Part shown: piece after piece, positions 1 through 6,147 of the stretch
How the letters are laid out: each line of letters begins with the position of its first letter
Position numbering within the stretch: position 1 is the first letter of the stretch
Assembly (NCBI GenBank): GCA_934454035.1
Contig: CAKSFY010000051.1
Location: forward strand, 1 to 14,656
Direction of reading: 5' to 3'
Source of the DNA: an uncultured Clostridia bacterium
GTDB taxonomy: Bacteria > Bacillota > Clostridia > UBA1381
DNA: 14,656 bases
Program-made: the position numbers and the translations under genes
Notes under the pieces: generated by a model
Databases searched by the model: none
Seen by the model: the letters and a program-made list of their open reading frames with translations, nothing else
What the model was told of the DNA's origin: nothing

Positions 1-26
1 GGGAGCAGACAAAATAGCTTGCTCCC
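1..26. repeat. Inverted repeat (7-bp stem) near the IS end
   Basis: GGGAGCA at 1-7 pairs with TGCTCCC at 20-26 around a 12-nt loop. A run of A and then a run of T follows to the right, but no U-tract touches the stem on the plus strand. A terminator for a minus-strand transcript would need its U-tract outside the window. It is probably part of the insertion sequence's subterminal structure. Confidence 0.4.
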
Positions 27-73
27 CTAAAAAAATTGTGCTTTTTTGTGTCTACTTACTTGACTACAGTTCA
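1..73. mobile_element. Terminal end of an IS3-type insertion sequence (partial, continues off the left edge)
   Basis: Seen: read on the minus strand from 73, the sequence begins TGAACTGTAG and reaches GACAC at positions 22-26. This is the layout of IS3-family terminal repeats, which begin TGA and carry GGACAC or GACAC about 20-26 bp in. The boundary coincides exactly with the point where a reading frame with a good ribosome-binding site is cut (74-109). Inside the putative element is a stem-loop (GGGAGCA paired with TGCTCCC, 1-26). Inferred: the body and transposase lie outside the window, so orientation, family and target duplication cannot be confirmed. Confidence 0.5.
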
Positions 74-109
74 AAATGTACCATATTTACTTAATTCTTT
101 TGTTGCCAT
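74..109 (-). pseudogene. 5' remnant of a small gene truncated by the insertion-sequence end
   Basis: An ATG at 109-107 is preceded by AAAAGGAGAAG (GGAG at 123-120, 10 nt before the start). The frame reads MATKELSKYGTF for 12 codons and then meets TGA at 73-71, which is the first three bases of the putative IS end. A strong ribosome-binding site before so short a frame, with the stop made by the insertion boundary, indicates a gene that lost its remainder. The product is not recognisable from 12 residues. It lies 62 bp downstream of the interrupted small gene at 171-362 and on the same strand, so the two were probably cotranscribed. A genuine 12-residue peptide is possible but less likely. Confidence 0.45.
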
Positions 110-170
110 TTGTTATCTTCTCCTTTTATATTTAATTATTTTTGTATTTGTTATAATGAAAATGTGTGTA

Positions 171-362
171 TTACACGACTTTCCATAAATCTTTTGAAAA
201 ATATTCCGATATAGCATTATCTAATTCTATATCCTATTTATATACCCAATTTATAAAATCGTCTTTCTCTAATGACGGTATCATTCTTATCGGATATATA
301 TTTTTTTCCTTACATAACCATTGTTTTAATTTTAATCTCTTACATATGTATTCCTTTTCCAT
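171..362 (-). pseudogene. Small protein frame (62 residues) interrupted by an in-frame TAG; DUF5659-like
   Basis: Seen: the minus-strand ATG at 362-360 has an excellent Shine-Dalgarno AAAGGAGG (378-371) 8 nt upstream. The frame gives 42 residues beginning MEKEYICKRLKLKQWLCKEK, then TAG at 236-234, then 20 further residues (DIELDNAISEYFSKDLWKVV) to a TAA at 173-171. The part after the stop looks like genuine protein continuing the first part. The pattern Y-ICK..KL..WL, then a W-V-Y-K strand, then D-x-EL-x-x-AI-x-x-Y resembles the roughly 60-residue proteins I recall as DUF5659, common in Firmicutes mobile elements, whose function is unknown. TAG is a normal stop here, because yidD ends with it, so recoding is unlikely. 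The best reading is a nonsense-mutated gene. A functional 42-residue product cannot be excluded. Confidence 0.55.
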
Positions 363-576
363 ACATAATTCCTCCTTTATTATTTCTTTATTATTTTTTG
401 TATAGTATATAAAAAGCCTCTTGCATTCTTTTTACAAAAGACTGTTTTAACATAATTTATTTTTTCTCTTTCGAAAAACTACCTTCCTACCAAAGACTTT
501 TTCTCTGGGGTAATTTTTTGACCCCTCTAAAACCCAGTATTTATGCGGTTTTCAAGCCCTTTCATTTTTGTCCTGT
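363..576. other. AT-rich spacer between the small ORF and the zinc-ribbon gene
   Basis: This stretch carries the ribosome-binding site of the small ORF (371-378), a short stem GGGGT/ACCCC (507-511 with 521-525) that could be a weak terminator of the zinc-ribbon transcript but lacks a U-tract, and repeat R1 (528-556). I see no convincing gene on either strand. Confidence 0.5.
528..556 (+). repeat. Repeat R1: putative tyrosine-recombinase core site
   Basis: The repeat has arm TAAAACCC, spacer AGTATTTATGC and arm GGTTTTCAAG. The arms are partly inverted (AAAACCC against GGTTTT), as in tyrosine-recombinase core sites. It matches R2 at about 26 of 30 positions and R3 more loosely. It sits 20 bp past the stop codon of the zinc-ribbon gene, so R1 and R2 bracket that gene in the same orientation. 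Recombination activity is inferred. Confidence 0.55.
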
Positions 577-1674
577 TCAATTTGATCGACAAGATTTGTT
601 GTGATCCCTTGTTTTTGTTGATTTTTTAAGCTTATTCTTATTCTTTTGTTTATTTCTGTATTTTCTATAGCATTCATCACACAAATCTCTTTTACATCTT
701 TCTCCCATAATAAACCACTTTTTACCGCATTCAGGGCATATTTTTGTCAAACTTTTCTCAGGATATTTAACTTTACAATTGTCACAAATGCGCGTATTTT
801 TATCGGTAACAGTACCACACTTATAACAAGTATATATTTTTTGTTTTCTCAGAAAGGGATTAAACCAATCAAGCAAACGATAATAAAAATCATAAGCCGT
901 AAATATATATTGTTCCTTATCATCAAAATCCGAAAATATATCATTGGTAAAGATAGTGCTTTGATAATCAAAAATGTTTTTTTTAACCCAACTTTCATAT
1001 TTTTCCGTAAAAATACCCTTATCACAAAAATCATACACTGTACCCTTAAATTTATATGACATATGTAAAGATTTCATCAGAATAGGCATATCAGAAAATA
1101 AATGATTGTCTAACGGATATTTTTCATTATTTAATAAATTTATTCTCCAGACAATGTAATGCCCAAACAAAACACGTTTTTCTCGATAATTCATATCTTT
1201 GTTATTAACAATAAAATCTATATGTTTCTTAGGAATTGAAAAGCTTGTTATTTCTGTTTTTTTCAATCCATAATTTTCTACATTTTGTATTGCTGATTTT
1301 ACATATTTGACAACTTTTTTCTTTAGAGATATATCTACCTTTTCTTGTTGCCCATTTTTTCCAGTACCCATGCGGTCGCTCAACCAATAGTCTTCAAAAT
1401 CACTTATTACTTCTTCTTTAGTCATATTCAACGGACAAAACCAATTTAAAAAGAATTGTTTCAACTCAGCAACAATAACATCCCTTGTAGCTTTATTGTA
1501 TTTTCTTACACTGTCTTTAATATCAGCATTTTCTTTTCTTAATTCTTCATACCGATATGCAGCATAATAATAGCACTGCACGGAAAGACTTCCGTTTTCA
1601 CGATTTTTCTCTAAAAATGTTTGTTTTTCTTTTAATGTATCATATAATAATTTGTTATTTAAAATTTTTTGCAT
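577..1674 (-). CDS. Unknown protein with two C-terminal zinc ribbons; possible mobile cassette gene
   Basis: The product has 365 residues. The start ATG has GGAGG (1686-1682) 7 nt upstream. I do not recognise the N-terminal 280 residues, which look largely helical and charged, with many aromatic residues and no signal peptide or membrane segment. The C-terminus has two cysteine clusters fitting zinc ribbons: C283, C286, C297 and C300, then C313, C316, C327, C332 and C335. A Lys/Arg/Asn-rich tail follows from about 336, suggesting contact with nucleic acid. Similar ribbon-plus-basic-tail ends occur in uncharacterised proteins of Firmicutes phages and integrative elements. The gene is flanked by direct repeats R1 and R2, lies downstream of a tyrosine recombinase on the same strand, and is strikingly AT-rich, all pointing to horizontal transfer. 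A promoter candidate is at 1817-1846. A role in element replication or regulation, or as cargo, is possible. None can be chosen from sequence. Confidence 0.75.
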   Translation of the reverse strand: MQKILNNKLLYDTLKEKQTFLEKNRENGSLSVQCYYYAAYRYEELRKENADIKDSVRKYNKATRDVIVAELKQFFLNWFCPLNMTKEEVISDFEDYWLSDRMGTGKNGQQEKVDISLKKKVVKYVKSAIQNVENYGLKKTEITSFSIPKKHIDFIVNNKDMNYREKRVLFGHYIVWRINLLNNEKYPLDNHLFSDMPILMKSLHMSYKFKGTVYDFCDKGIFTEKYESWVKKNIFDYQSTIFTNDIFSDFDDKEQYIFTAYDFYYRLLDWFNPFLRKQKIYTCYKCGTVTDKNTRICDNCKVKYPEKSLTKICPECGKKWFIMGERCKRDLCDECYRKYRNKQKNKNKLKKSTKTRDHNKSCRSN

Positions 1675-1742
1675 ACTTTTTCCTCCGTTTCATTCGTCTT
1701 CCTTTCCATACTGGTTTACGCAACTTTTTATATTATATATCT

Positions 1743-1772
1743 TAAAACCCCAGTATTTAAGCGTATTTCAAG
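1743..1772 (+). repeat. Repeat R2: putative tyrosine-recombinase core site
   Basis: The repeat has arm TAAAACCCC, spacer AGTATTTAAGC and arm GTATTTCAAG. Compared with R1 there is one extra C in the left arm and three substitutions. It lies inside the presumed 5' leader of the zinc-ribbon gene, so excision between R1 and R2 would remove that gene and leave one site. Confidence 0.55.
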
Positions 1773-1816
1773 AAGATTGACATTTGGATATATATTTCCT
1801 TAAATGTCGTATTTTA

Positions 1817-1846
1817 ATTGTACCACTATAAACTTACAAAAGTCAA
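1817..1846 (-). promoter_or_regulatory. Candidate promoter for the zinc-ribbon gene
   Basis: On the minus strand TTGACT (1846-1841) is followed after 18 bp by TACAAT (1822-1817). Transcription would start near 1810 and give a leader of about 135 nt that crosses R2. It lies between R3 and R2, the place a cassette promoter would take. AT-rich DNA gives chance matches. Confidence 0.4.
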
Positions 1847-1939
1847 TATGTTTTAAAGAGTTGTAATAACACTATAAATCTTTGACATTATTTATTCATA
1901 AAGTTACTATAAAAATTATCACAAAATGATAAAAATTGA

Positions 1940-1975
1940 CCTTCTTAAAATCCTTATTTATAGGGGTTTTAAAAG
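1940..1975 (+). repeat. Repeat R3: divergent core-site-like repeat next to the recombinase gene
   Basis: The repeat has arm CTTAAAATCC, spacer TTATTTATA and arm GGGGTTTTAAAAG. It shares the AAAAnCC arm, the TATTTAT core and the GGTTTT arm with R1 in the same orientation, and its own arms are imperfect inverted repeats. It is also an imperfect inverted match to R2 (ten identical bases, TTAAAACCCC, plus AAGAAG further out). It lies about 40 bp beyond the recombinase stop, a usual place for an att site. Confidence 0.4.
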
Positions 1976-2014
1976 CGCATAAAACTCATATTTTATGTGT
2001 GTAAATAACTTTAC

Positions 2015-2917
2015 TCATAAATTCATAAGAGGACTAAATTTAACAGCCATATCCAACACACTCTCATCATTCAACCCCTGCAAATATCTTTGTGTTATTG
2101 AAATATTTTCATGCCCTAATAATCTTGATAAACTATATACATCTAAGCCGTTTCTAAGTTGTGCCTGTGCAAAGTAATGTCTGAATGTATGCGGACTACA
2201 TCTAACAGTGTCATCAATATCAGTATTATTTTCAATAGTTTTAAAAATTCTTTCAACCGTTTCAACGGTTAAAGGGAGACCTGTTCTTGACAAAAATAAA
2301 TTATCGTACTTTACTACCTTTCCCTTAAAATATTTATCATAGGCTTGTCTATACTTTATTAACTGTTTCGCCAACATAGGAGAACAACTAACAAATCTTT
2401 GTTTATTTCCTTTTCCATGTATTAAAATTCTTTCTATTGACACCATATTAAATTTTAAATCACACAATTCCGAACACCTTATACCAGTGTCAATAATCAT
2501 ATAAACAATGGTTTTATTCCTTATATTCAAATATCCTTGATTATTATAATATTTAAGTATTTTCTTTATATCTACATCAGAATATGTTTTTATGACACAC
2601 TTTTCTTCTTTTAGCCAATTAATTTTCAGCATAGGATTTATAGGAATATAATCATTATCTTTTGCGTATTTATAAAAACCTCTTAAGCTTTTAATGACAC
2701 CGTTTAAATATCTGTCCGAATTACCCATTTCCTTTTTTTGAAGAATATACTGTTTTATAATTAAATTATTTGTCTTTTCAATTTCTGTTATGTTGTTTTC
2801 TTTCAAAAATTTAAAGAATAATAAACAATCATTTTTTACACTTTTTATTGTTTTTGGGGACAAATTTCTAATTTTACAATCCAGTAAATATTCCTCTAAC
2901 TGAGTTACGATATACAT
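2015..2917 (-). CDS. Tyrosine recombinase/integrase (XerC/D-like)
   Basis: The product is a site-specific recombinase of 300 residues. ATG at 2917 was chosen because AGGTGG (2931-2926) lies 8 nt upstream. GTG codons at 2929 and 2926 are in frame but overlap that site. The N-terminal SAM-like core-binding domain covers about residues 1-95. The catalytic domain carries the full set: R147 in DTGIRCSEL, K169 in HGKGNKQR, H243 and R246 in HTFRHYFA, H269 in LLGHENIS and nucleophile Y278 in TQRYLQG. No key residue is missing, so it is probably active. Length and domain plan match XerC/XerD and small integrases, but there is no arm-binding N-terminal extension of the lambda or Tn916 kind. The AT-rich setting and nearby repeats make it an element recombinase rather than the housekeeping Xer protein. 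Its likely targets are R1-R3. Confidence 0.88.
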   Translation of the reverse strand: MYIVTQLEEYLLDCKIRNLSPKTIKSVKNDCLLFFKFLKENNITEIEKTNNLIIKQYILQKKEMGNSDRYLNGVIKSLRGFYKYAKDNDYIPINPMLKINWLKEEKCVIKTYSDVDIKKILKYYNNQGYLNIRNKTIVYMIIDTGIRCSELCDLKFNMVSIERILIHGKGNKQRFVSCSPMLAKQLIKYRQAYDKYFKGKVVKYDNLFLSRTGLPLTVETVERIFKTIENNTDIDDTVRCSPHTFRHYFAQAQLRNGLDVYSLSRLLGHENISITQRYLQGLNDESVLDMAVKFSPLMNL

Positions 2918-2937
2918 ACCGCGCACCACCTATAAAA

Positions 2938-3000
2938 AAATAATATATATATCATCATTCAACGCATTTTCGTATTTTATGATAGATATATATATTATTT
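2938..3000. repeat. Imperfect inverted repeat upstream of the recombinase
   Basis: The arm at 2938-2957 (AAATAATATATATAT then CATCA) is matched, with one base inserted, by the reverse complement of 2980-3000. About 22 bp separate the arms. On the minus strand the structure ends in a run of seven T and lies just before the recombinase ribosome-binding site. It could act as an attenuator or weak terminator in the leader, an operator, or a recombinase-binding site. Alternating AT makes part of the match easy by chance. Confidence 0.5.
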
Positions 3001-3042
3001 AAAAGTCAACATATGTATTATAATTATAGGTTGAAACCAATA

Positions 3043-3777
3043 TTATTCTTCATCCTCAGGGGCATCCCAATTGTGATACACGTTTTGCACGTCGTCGTCA
3101 TCTTCAAGATTCTCTAAAAGTTTACCCATCATCAGCAACTGTTTTTCATCAGTAAGCGTAACGGTAGTCTGAGGAATCATGCTTATTTCAGCAGATGACA
3201 AAGTGTATCTTTTTTCAAGTTCATCACGGACTGTATGAAAATCCTCCGGTGATGTAGTTATCTCATAGTAGTCCTCGCCTGCCTCAAAGTCCTCTGCGCC
3301 GGCATCAAGTGCGTCCATAGTAATTTCATCTTCATCAATTTCATCTTTTTCAATTACAATAACACCTTTTTTGTCAAACATAAAGCTTACACAACCGGTC
3401 TGACCCATATTTCCGCCGAACTTATCAAAAAAATGACGTATATCCGCTGCGGTTCTGTTTCTGTTATCGGTCAAGGTTTCCACTATAACTGCCACGCCGT
3501 TCGGTCCGTAACCTTCATATGTGATATTTTCATAATTATCCGCATCGGTGCTTCCTGCTGCTTTTTTAATAGTCCTCGAAATGTTGTCGTTCGGCATATT
3601 TGCGGCACGGCCTTTGGCTATAGCATCCTTCAAACTGGAATTGTTGTCGGGATCCGGTCCGCCGGCTTTTACGGCAACAATAATTTCGCGCGCAATTTTA
3701 GTAAAAATTTTCGCCCTCTGAGCGTCATTTGCTCCTTTTTTTCTCTTAATTGTACTCCATTTAGAATGACCTGACAT
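3043..3777 (-). CDS. yebC: YebC/PmpR family protein (type I)
   Basis: The product has 244 residues. The start at 3777 gives the family's invariant beginning, MSGHSKWSTIKRKKG, and has AGGAGAG (3790-3784) 6 nt upstream; a further ATG 48 bp upstream would add residues foreign to the family. The sequence follows the family throughout: basic N-terminal domain with KIFTKIAREI (about 24-33), then the central GGNMGQTGCVSFMF region, and an acidic C-terminus. The GHSKW start marks the type I subgroup rather than the GRKWNN type. The family was long described as DNA-binding regulators. More recent work ties it, and mitochondrial TACO1, to relief of ribosomes stalled on proline-rich stretches. It acts in the cytoplasm. 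It is separated from jag by 55 bp holding a strong hairpin. In many genomes yebC sits with ruvABC instead, so this neighbourhood is unusual. Confidence 0.95.
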   Translation of the reverse strand: MSGHSKWSTIKRKKGANDAQRAKIFTKIAREIIVAVKAGGPDPDNNSSLKDAIAKGRAANMPNDNISRTIKKAAGSTDADNYENITYEGYGPNGVAVIVETLTDNRNRTAADIRHFFDKFGGNMGQTGCVSFMFDKKGVIVIEKDEIDEDEITMDALDAGAEDFEAGEDYYEITTSPEDFHTVRDELEKRYTLSSAEISMIPQTTVTLTDEKQLLMMGKLLENLEDDDDVQNVYHNWDAPEDEE

Positions 3778-3797
3778 TATATTCTCTCCTAACTCAA

Positions 3798-3829
3798 ATA
3801 ATTGCGAAACCGATAAGTTTCGCAATTAT
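3798..3829 (-). terminator. Hairpin between jag and yebC
   Basis: A perfect 13-bp stem (3798-3810 with 3817-3829, core GCGAAAC/GTTTCGC) has a 6-nt loop. In the direction of transcription it begins 3 nt past the jag stop and ends 7 nt before the yebC ribosome-binding site. The U-tract behind it is poor (TTGAG), so it may be a partial terminator, an mRNA-stabilising structure or a processing site rather than a full stop. On the plus strand it is followed by T-rich sequence. Confidence 0.5.
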
Positions 3830-3832
3830 AAA

Positions 3833-4633
3833 TTATTCTTTATTTTCCTGCTCCATAGCAGACTGATATGCCTCAAAATTTTCCGCTTTTTTTACATAAT
3901 CATGCTTGGGGGCGGTCTTTTTGTAGTTTAAATATGATTCGGTGTACGAATCGGATGATGTTCTTTTTTCCGCAGGTGCACGATACGGTTTTCTTGCCGG
4001 TGCATTCTTCGGAGCAATTACAACCTTGCGGTAAGGGTCTTCACCTATTGAAAATGTTGTTACATCTTCATTATTCTGAAGGCTGGCATGAATTATGCGT
4101 CTTTCATACGGATTCATAGGTTCAAGCGTATGCTTTTTACCTGTACGCGCAACCTTTGCAGCCAATCTTGACGCAAGTGCCAAAAGCGCATCCTCGCGTT
4201 TTTTTCTGTAATTTTCAGTATCGAGAATTACCTTGATGTAATCATCATTTTCGTGGTTTACTATAAGTGAAGTAAGATATTGAATACTGTCGAGAGTATC
4301 GCCTCTTTTACCTATAACAATACCCATATGTTCTCCCGACAAAACAATATTTAACTCATTTCCGTTCGATTCAGCATCAATATTAACTTCCATATTCATT
4401 GCAGCAAACAATTTGTTCAGGAATTGTTTTGCCAATGCAGCATTTGCATCCTTGATGCTTACTTTAACCTGTGCGTCCTTTGAACCGAGTCCCAAAAATC
4501 CTTTTGTTCCTTCATCCACTATTTCAACATCAACTTCATTACTGTCCGTTATATGCAGTTCTTCCATTGCCGCCTTTATCGCTTCATCAACGCTTTTTCC
4601 CGTTTTTTCTGTTTTTTTCAGGAAGTTTAACAT
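3833..4633 (-). CDS. jag: Jag/KhpB (SpoIIIJ-associated) RNA-binding protein
   Basis: The product has 266 residues. ATG at 4633 was chosen because AAGGAG (4648-4643) lies 9 nt upstream; the in-frame ATG at 4642 abuts that site. An N-terminal Jag domain carries the signature KGFLGLGSKDAQVKV (about 44-58). A KH domain with the IGKRGD loop (107-112) follows, then an R3H domain with R178 and H182 in ERRIIHASL. The C-terminal 50 residues are basic and unordered. Jag (KhpB/EloR) binds RNA, usually with KhpA, and affects cell elongation and division in other Firmicutes. The gene overlaps the end of yidC by 47 bp, so translation is probably coupled. This is the common yidC-jag order. Confidence 0.95.
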   Translation of the reverse strand: MLNFLKKTEKTGKSVDEAIKAAMEELHITDSNEVDVEIVDEGTKGFLGLGSKDAQVKVSIKDANAALAKQFLNKLFAAMNMEVNIDAESNGNELNIVLSGEHMGIVIGKRGDTLDSIQYLTSLIVNHENDDYIKVILDTENYRKKREDALLALASRLAAKVARTGKKHTLEPMNPYERRIIHASLQNNEDVTTFSIGEDPYRKVVIAPKNAPARKPYRAPAEKRTSSDSYTESYLNYKKTAPKHDYVKKAENFEAYQSAMEQENKE

Positions 4634-5537
4634 CAAAATCATCTCCTTTTTTCTTGAAATATAAATTGATTATATACTGCTGGAACATTTGCATCAAGTT
4701 AGATACAATCCAGTAAAGTCCAAGCCCCGACGGAAGAGTGAATGCGAAAAATCCCGTCATAACAGGCATCATAATATTCATTGACTTATTCATACTTGCC
4801 GCAGGACTGTCTGTCTGCTCGGGCATTTGAGTCATTTTTTGCGATTGACGGATAGAAAGCCATGTCGTCAGCATCGCAAGAATCGGAATCAATATAAGTA
4901 AAACTCTGTCGGGGTGCGCAAACTGCCCGGATAATATATAACTTACCGAAACAGACGGAACGACCGACAAATCAAGTCCCAAAAAGCCGAAATTCATAAC
5001 CCATGGGTCTGTTGAGCCGTTTATGAGCCCGCTCCATGTCGAAAGCTGAATCTGGGAAGTCTTTACAAGCTGCTTTATCGGGGTATCCTTGAGTTTACCG
5101 ATAATAGTCCCGTATTTTGCACCCATTTGAGTTACGATATCGGTAGCCTTGGCAATTGCCTCCGCGGCGGTAAAATCCACCCCCAAAAGATAAGTAAGCG
5201 GTTTTTGAATAACCTGGTAAAGACCAATCAATATAGGAAACTGCAGTAAAACCGGCAGGCATCCGCCTGTCATGCTGATATTATTTTCCTTATAAAGCTT
5301 CATGGTTTCAGTCTGAAGCTTCTCTTTATCATTTGCATATTTTTTTTGCAGCTCCGCCATATACGGCTGGAGTTTCTGCTGCTTACGCATTGCTTTCTGC
5401 GAATGAATCGCAAGCGGCATAAGTATTAGCTTTATTAAAATTGTAAAAATTATAATTGCCCATCCGTAATTCTGAACCAAATCATATATATGGTCAATTA
5501 TAAAACCCATCGGACGGGTTATCAGTACCTCAAACAT
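4587..5537 (-). CDS. yidC: Membrane protein insertase YidC (SpoIIIJ/Oxa1 family)
   Basis: The product has 316 residues. It inserts proteins into the cytoplasmic membrane, alone or with SecYEG. ATG at 5537 is preferred because GGAAAGGA (5550-5543) lies 5 nt upstream; the ATG at 5552 has no such site. It has the short Gram-positive layout without a large periplasmic domain: hydrophobic segments at about 26-43, 94-113, near 200-216, 230-250 and 265-300. Between the first two lies the charged cytoplasmic hairpin rich in Lys, Gln and Glu (about 46-85). K36 in TILIKLILMP sits where the family carries the basic residue of the hydrophilic groove. There is no lipobox. It starts 30 bp after the yidD stop. 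Its long overlap with jag indicates one transcript. Confidence 0.95.
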   Translation of the reverse strand: MFEVLITRPMGFIIDHIYDLVQNYGWAIIIFTILIKLILMPLAIHSQKAMRKQQKLQPYMAELQKKYANDKEKLQTETMKLYKENNISMTGGCLPVLLQFPILIGLYQVIQKPLTYLLGVDFTAAEAIAKATDIVTQMGAKYGTIIGKLKDTPIKQLVKTSQIQLSTWSGLINGSTDPWVMNFGFLGLDLSVVPSVSVSYILSGQFAHPDRVLLILIPILAMLTTWLSIRQSQKMTQMPEQTDSPAASMNKSMNIMMPVMTGFFAFTLPSGLGLYWIVSNLMQMFQQYIINLYFKKKGDDFDVKLPEKNRKNGKKR

Positions 5538-5567
5538 ATTTTTCCTTTCCATCCGTTTTCAAAGACG

Positions 5568-5780
5568 CTACTTTAAGGGATCGTAACCGCCCTTATGAAA
5601 CGGGTGACATTTAAGTATTCTTTTCACGGCTAAAAATCCGCCCTTTACGGCGCCGTATTTTTCGATTGCTTCAAGAGCATATTCCGAGCATGTCGGCACA
5701 AATCGGCAACACGCGCCGCCCTTGTACGGTGAAATCGAAGTTCTGTAAAATTTAATTGTCCAAATCAATATTTTTTTCAT
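5568..5780 (-). CDS. yidD: Membrane protein insertion efficiency factor YidD
   Basis: The product is 70 residues, the usual length for YidD, a small amphipathic protein attached to the inner face of the membrane that assists YidC-dependent insertion. The family signature CRFVPTCSEYALEAI spans residues 25-39, with FHKGGYDPLK at the end. It starts inside rnpA (29-bp overlap) without a clear ribosome-binding site, implying translational coupling. It ends in TAG, direct evidence that TAG is a stop codon in this genome. Confidence 0.95.
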   Translation of the reverse strand: MKKILIWTIKFYRTSISPYKGGACCRFVPTCSEYALEAIEKYGAVKGGFLAVKRILKCHPFHKGGYDPLK

Positions 5781-6114
5781 TATTCATTAATTCAAGCTTA
5801 TGAAAGGCGTAACGAACATCTCTGTAAATTACATCAAAATTTTTTCCGACTGCTTTCATCCTGGCAACCATGACCACATCATAACCCGGCTTAAGCCTGT
5901 CCTCCGAAAGCCGATAGCTTTCTCTCATAAGCCTCTTTATACGATTTCTCGTAACGGCTTTTCCGATTGATTTTCCGCAGGTAAGTCCCAACCGGTTTTT
6001 TTGCAGTCTGTTTTTCATAGCATATACGACAACATATCCGCAGGCAATACTTTTGCCCCTGTAATACAGACGTTTGAAATCCTTATTAAGCTTTAAAGCA
6101 GTTGTTTTTTTCAT
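5752..6114 (-). CDS. rnpA: Ribonuclease P protein component
   Basis: The product has 120 residues. It is the protein subunit that, with the RNase P RNA, trims the 5' leader of pre-tRNAs. The RNR signature RNRIKRLMRE lies at residues 56-65, preceded by the usual strand RLGLTCGKSIGKAV. The basic, short layout is normal for the family. It lies 80 bp behind rpmH, with a hairpin in the gap, and overlaps yidD. The RNase P RNA gene itself is not in the window. Confidence 0.96.
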   Translation of the reverse strand: MKKTTALKLNKDFKRLYYRGKSIACGYVVVYAMKNRLQKNRLGLTCGKSIGKAVTRNRIKRLMRESYRLSEDRLKPGYDVVMVARMKAVGKNFDVIYRDVRYAFHKLELMNNEKNIDLDN

Positions 6115-6147
6115 TATTCCGCCTTTTTAATCGATAATAAGTTAAAA

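Larger units (their letters stand above)
1675..2014. other. Intergenic region between recombinase and zinc-ribbon gene
   Basis: About 340 bp without a gene. It contains, from right to left, a small hairpin past the recombinase stop (CATAAAA at 1978-1984 with TTTTATG at 1991-1997), repeat R3 (1940-1975), a leftward promoter candidate (1817-1846), repeat R2 (1743-1772) and the ribosome-binding site of the zinc-ribbon gene. The octamer ACTATAAA occurs three times (1825, 1871, 1906), with no regular spacing. Confidence 0.5.

Noticed and set aside
171..362. TAG recoded as an amino acid in the small ORF
   Set aside because: yidD ends in TAG at exactly the family's normal length, followed soon by another stop. 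Neighbouring element genes end in TGA. Nothing in the window suggests suppression.
166..405. Plus-strand open frame of 79 codons
   Set aside because: It has no ribosome-binding site, its composition is Phe/Ser/Ile-rich as in antisense of AT-rich DNA, and the opposite strand holds a better-supported small gene.
646..1059. Plus-strand open frame of 137 codons inside the zinc-ribbon gene
   Set aside because: It is antisense to a gene with a clear ribosome-binding site and conserved-looking cysteines. It has no recognisable domain.
1882..1910. Plus-strand promoter-like TTGACA with a 17-bp spacer and TACTAT
   Set aside because: No plus-strand gene follows. It is probably a chance match in AT-rich DNA, although an antisense or small RNA cannot be excluded.
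1825..1913. ACTATAAA three times, considered as plasmid-type iterons
   Set aside because: The copies are short, with irregular spacing (46 and 35 bp) and no similarity around them. No replication initiator gene is evident.
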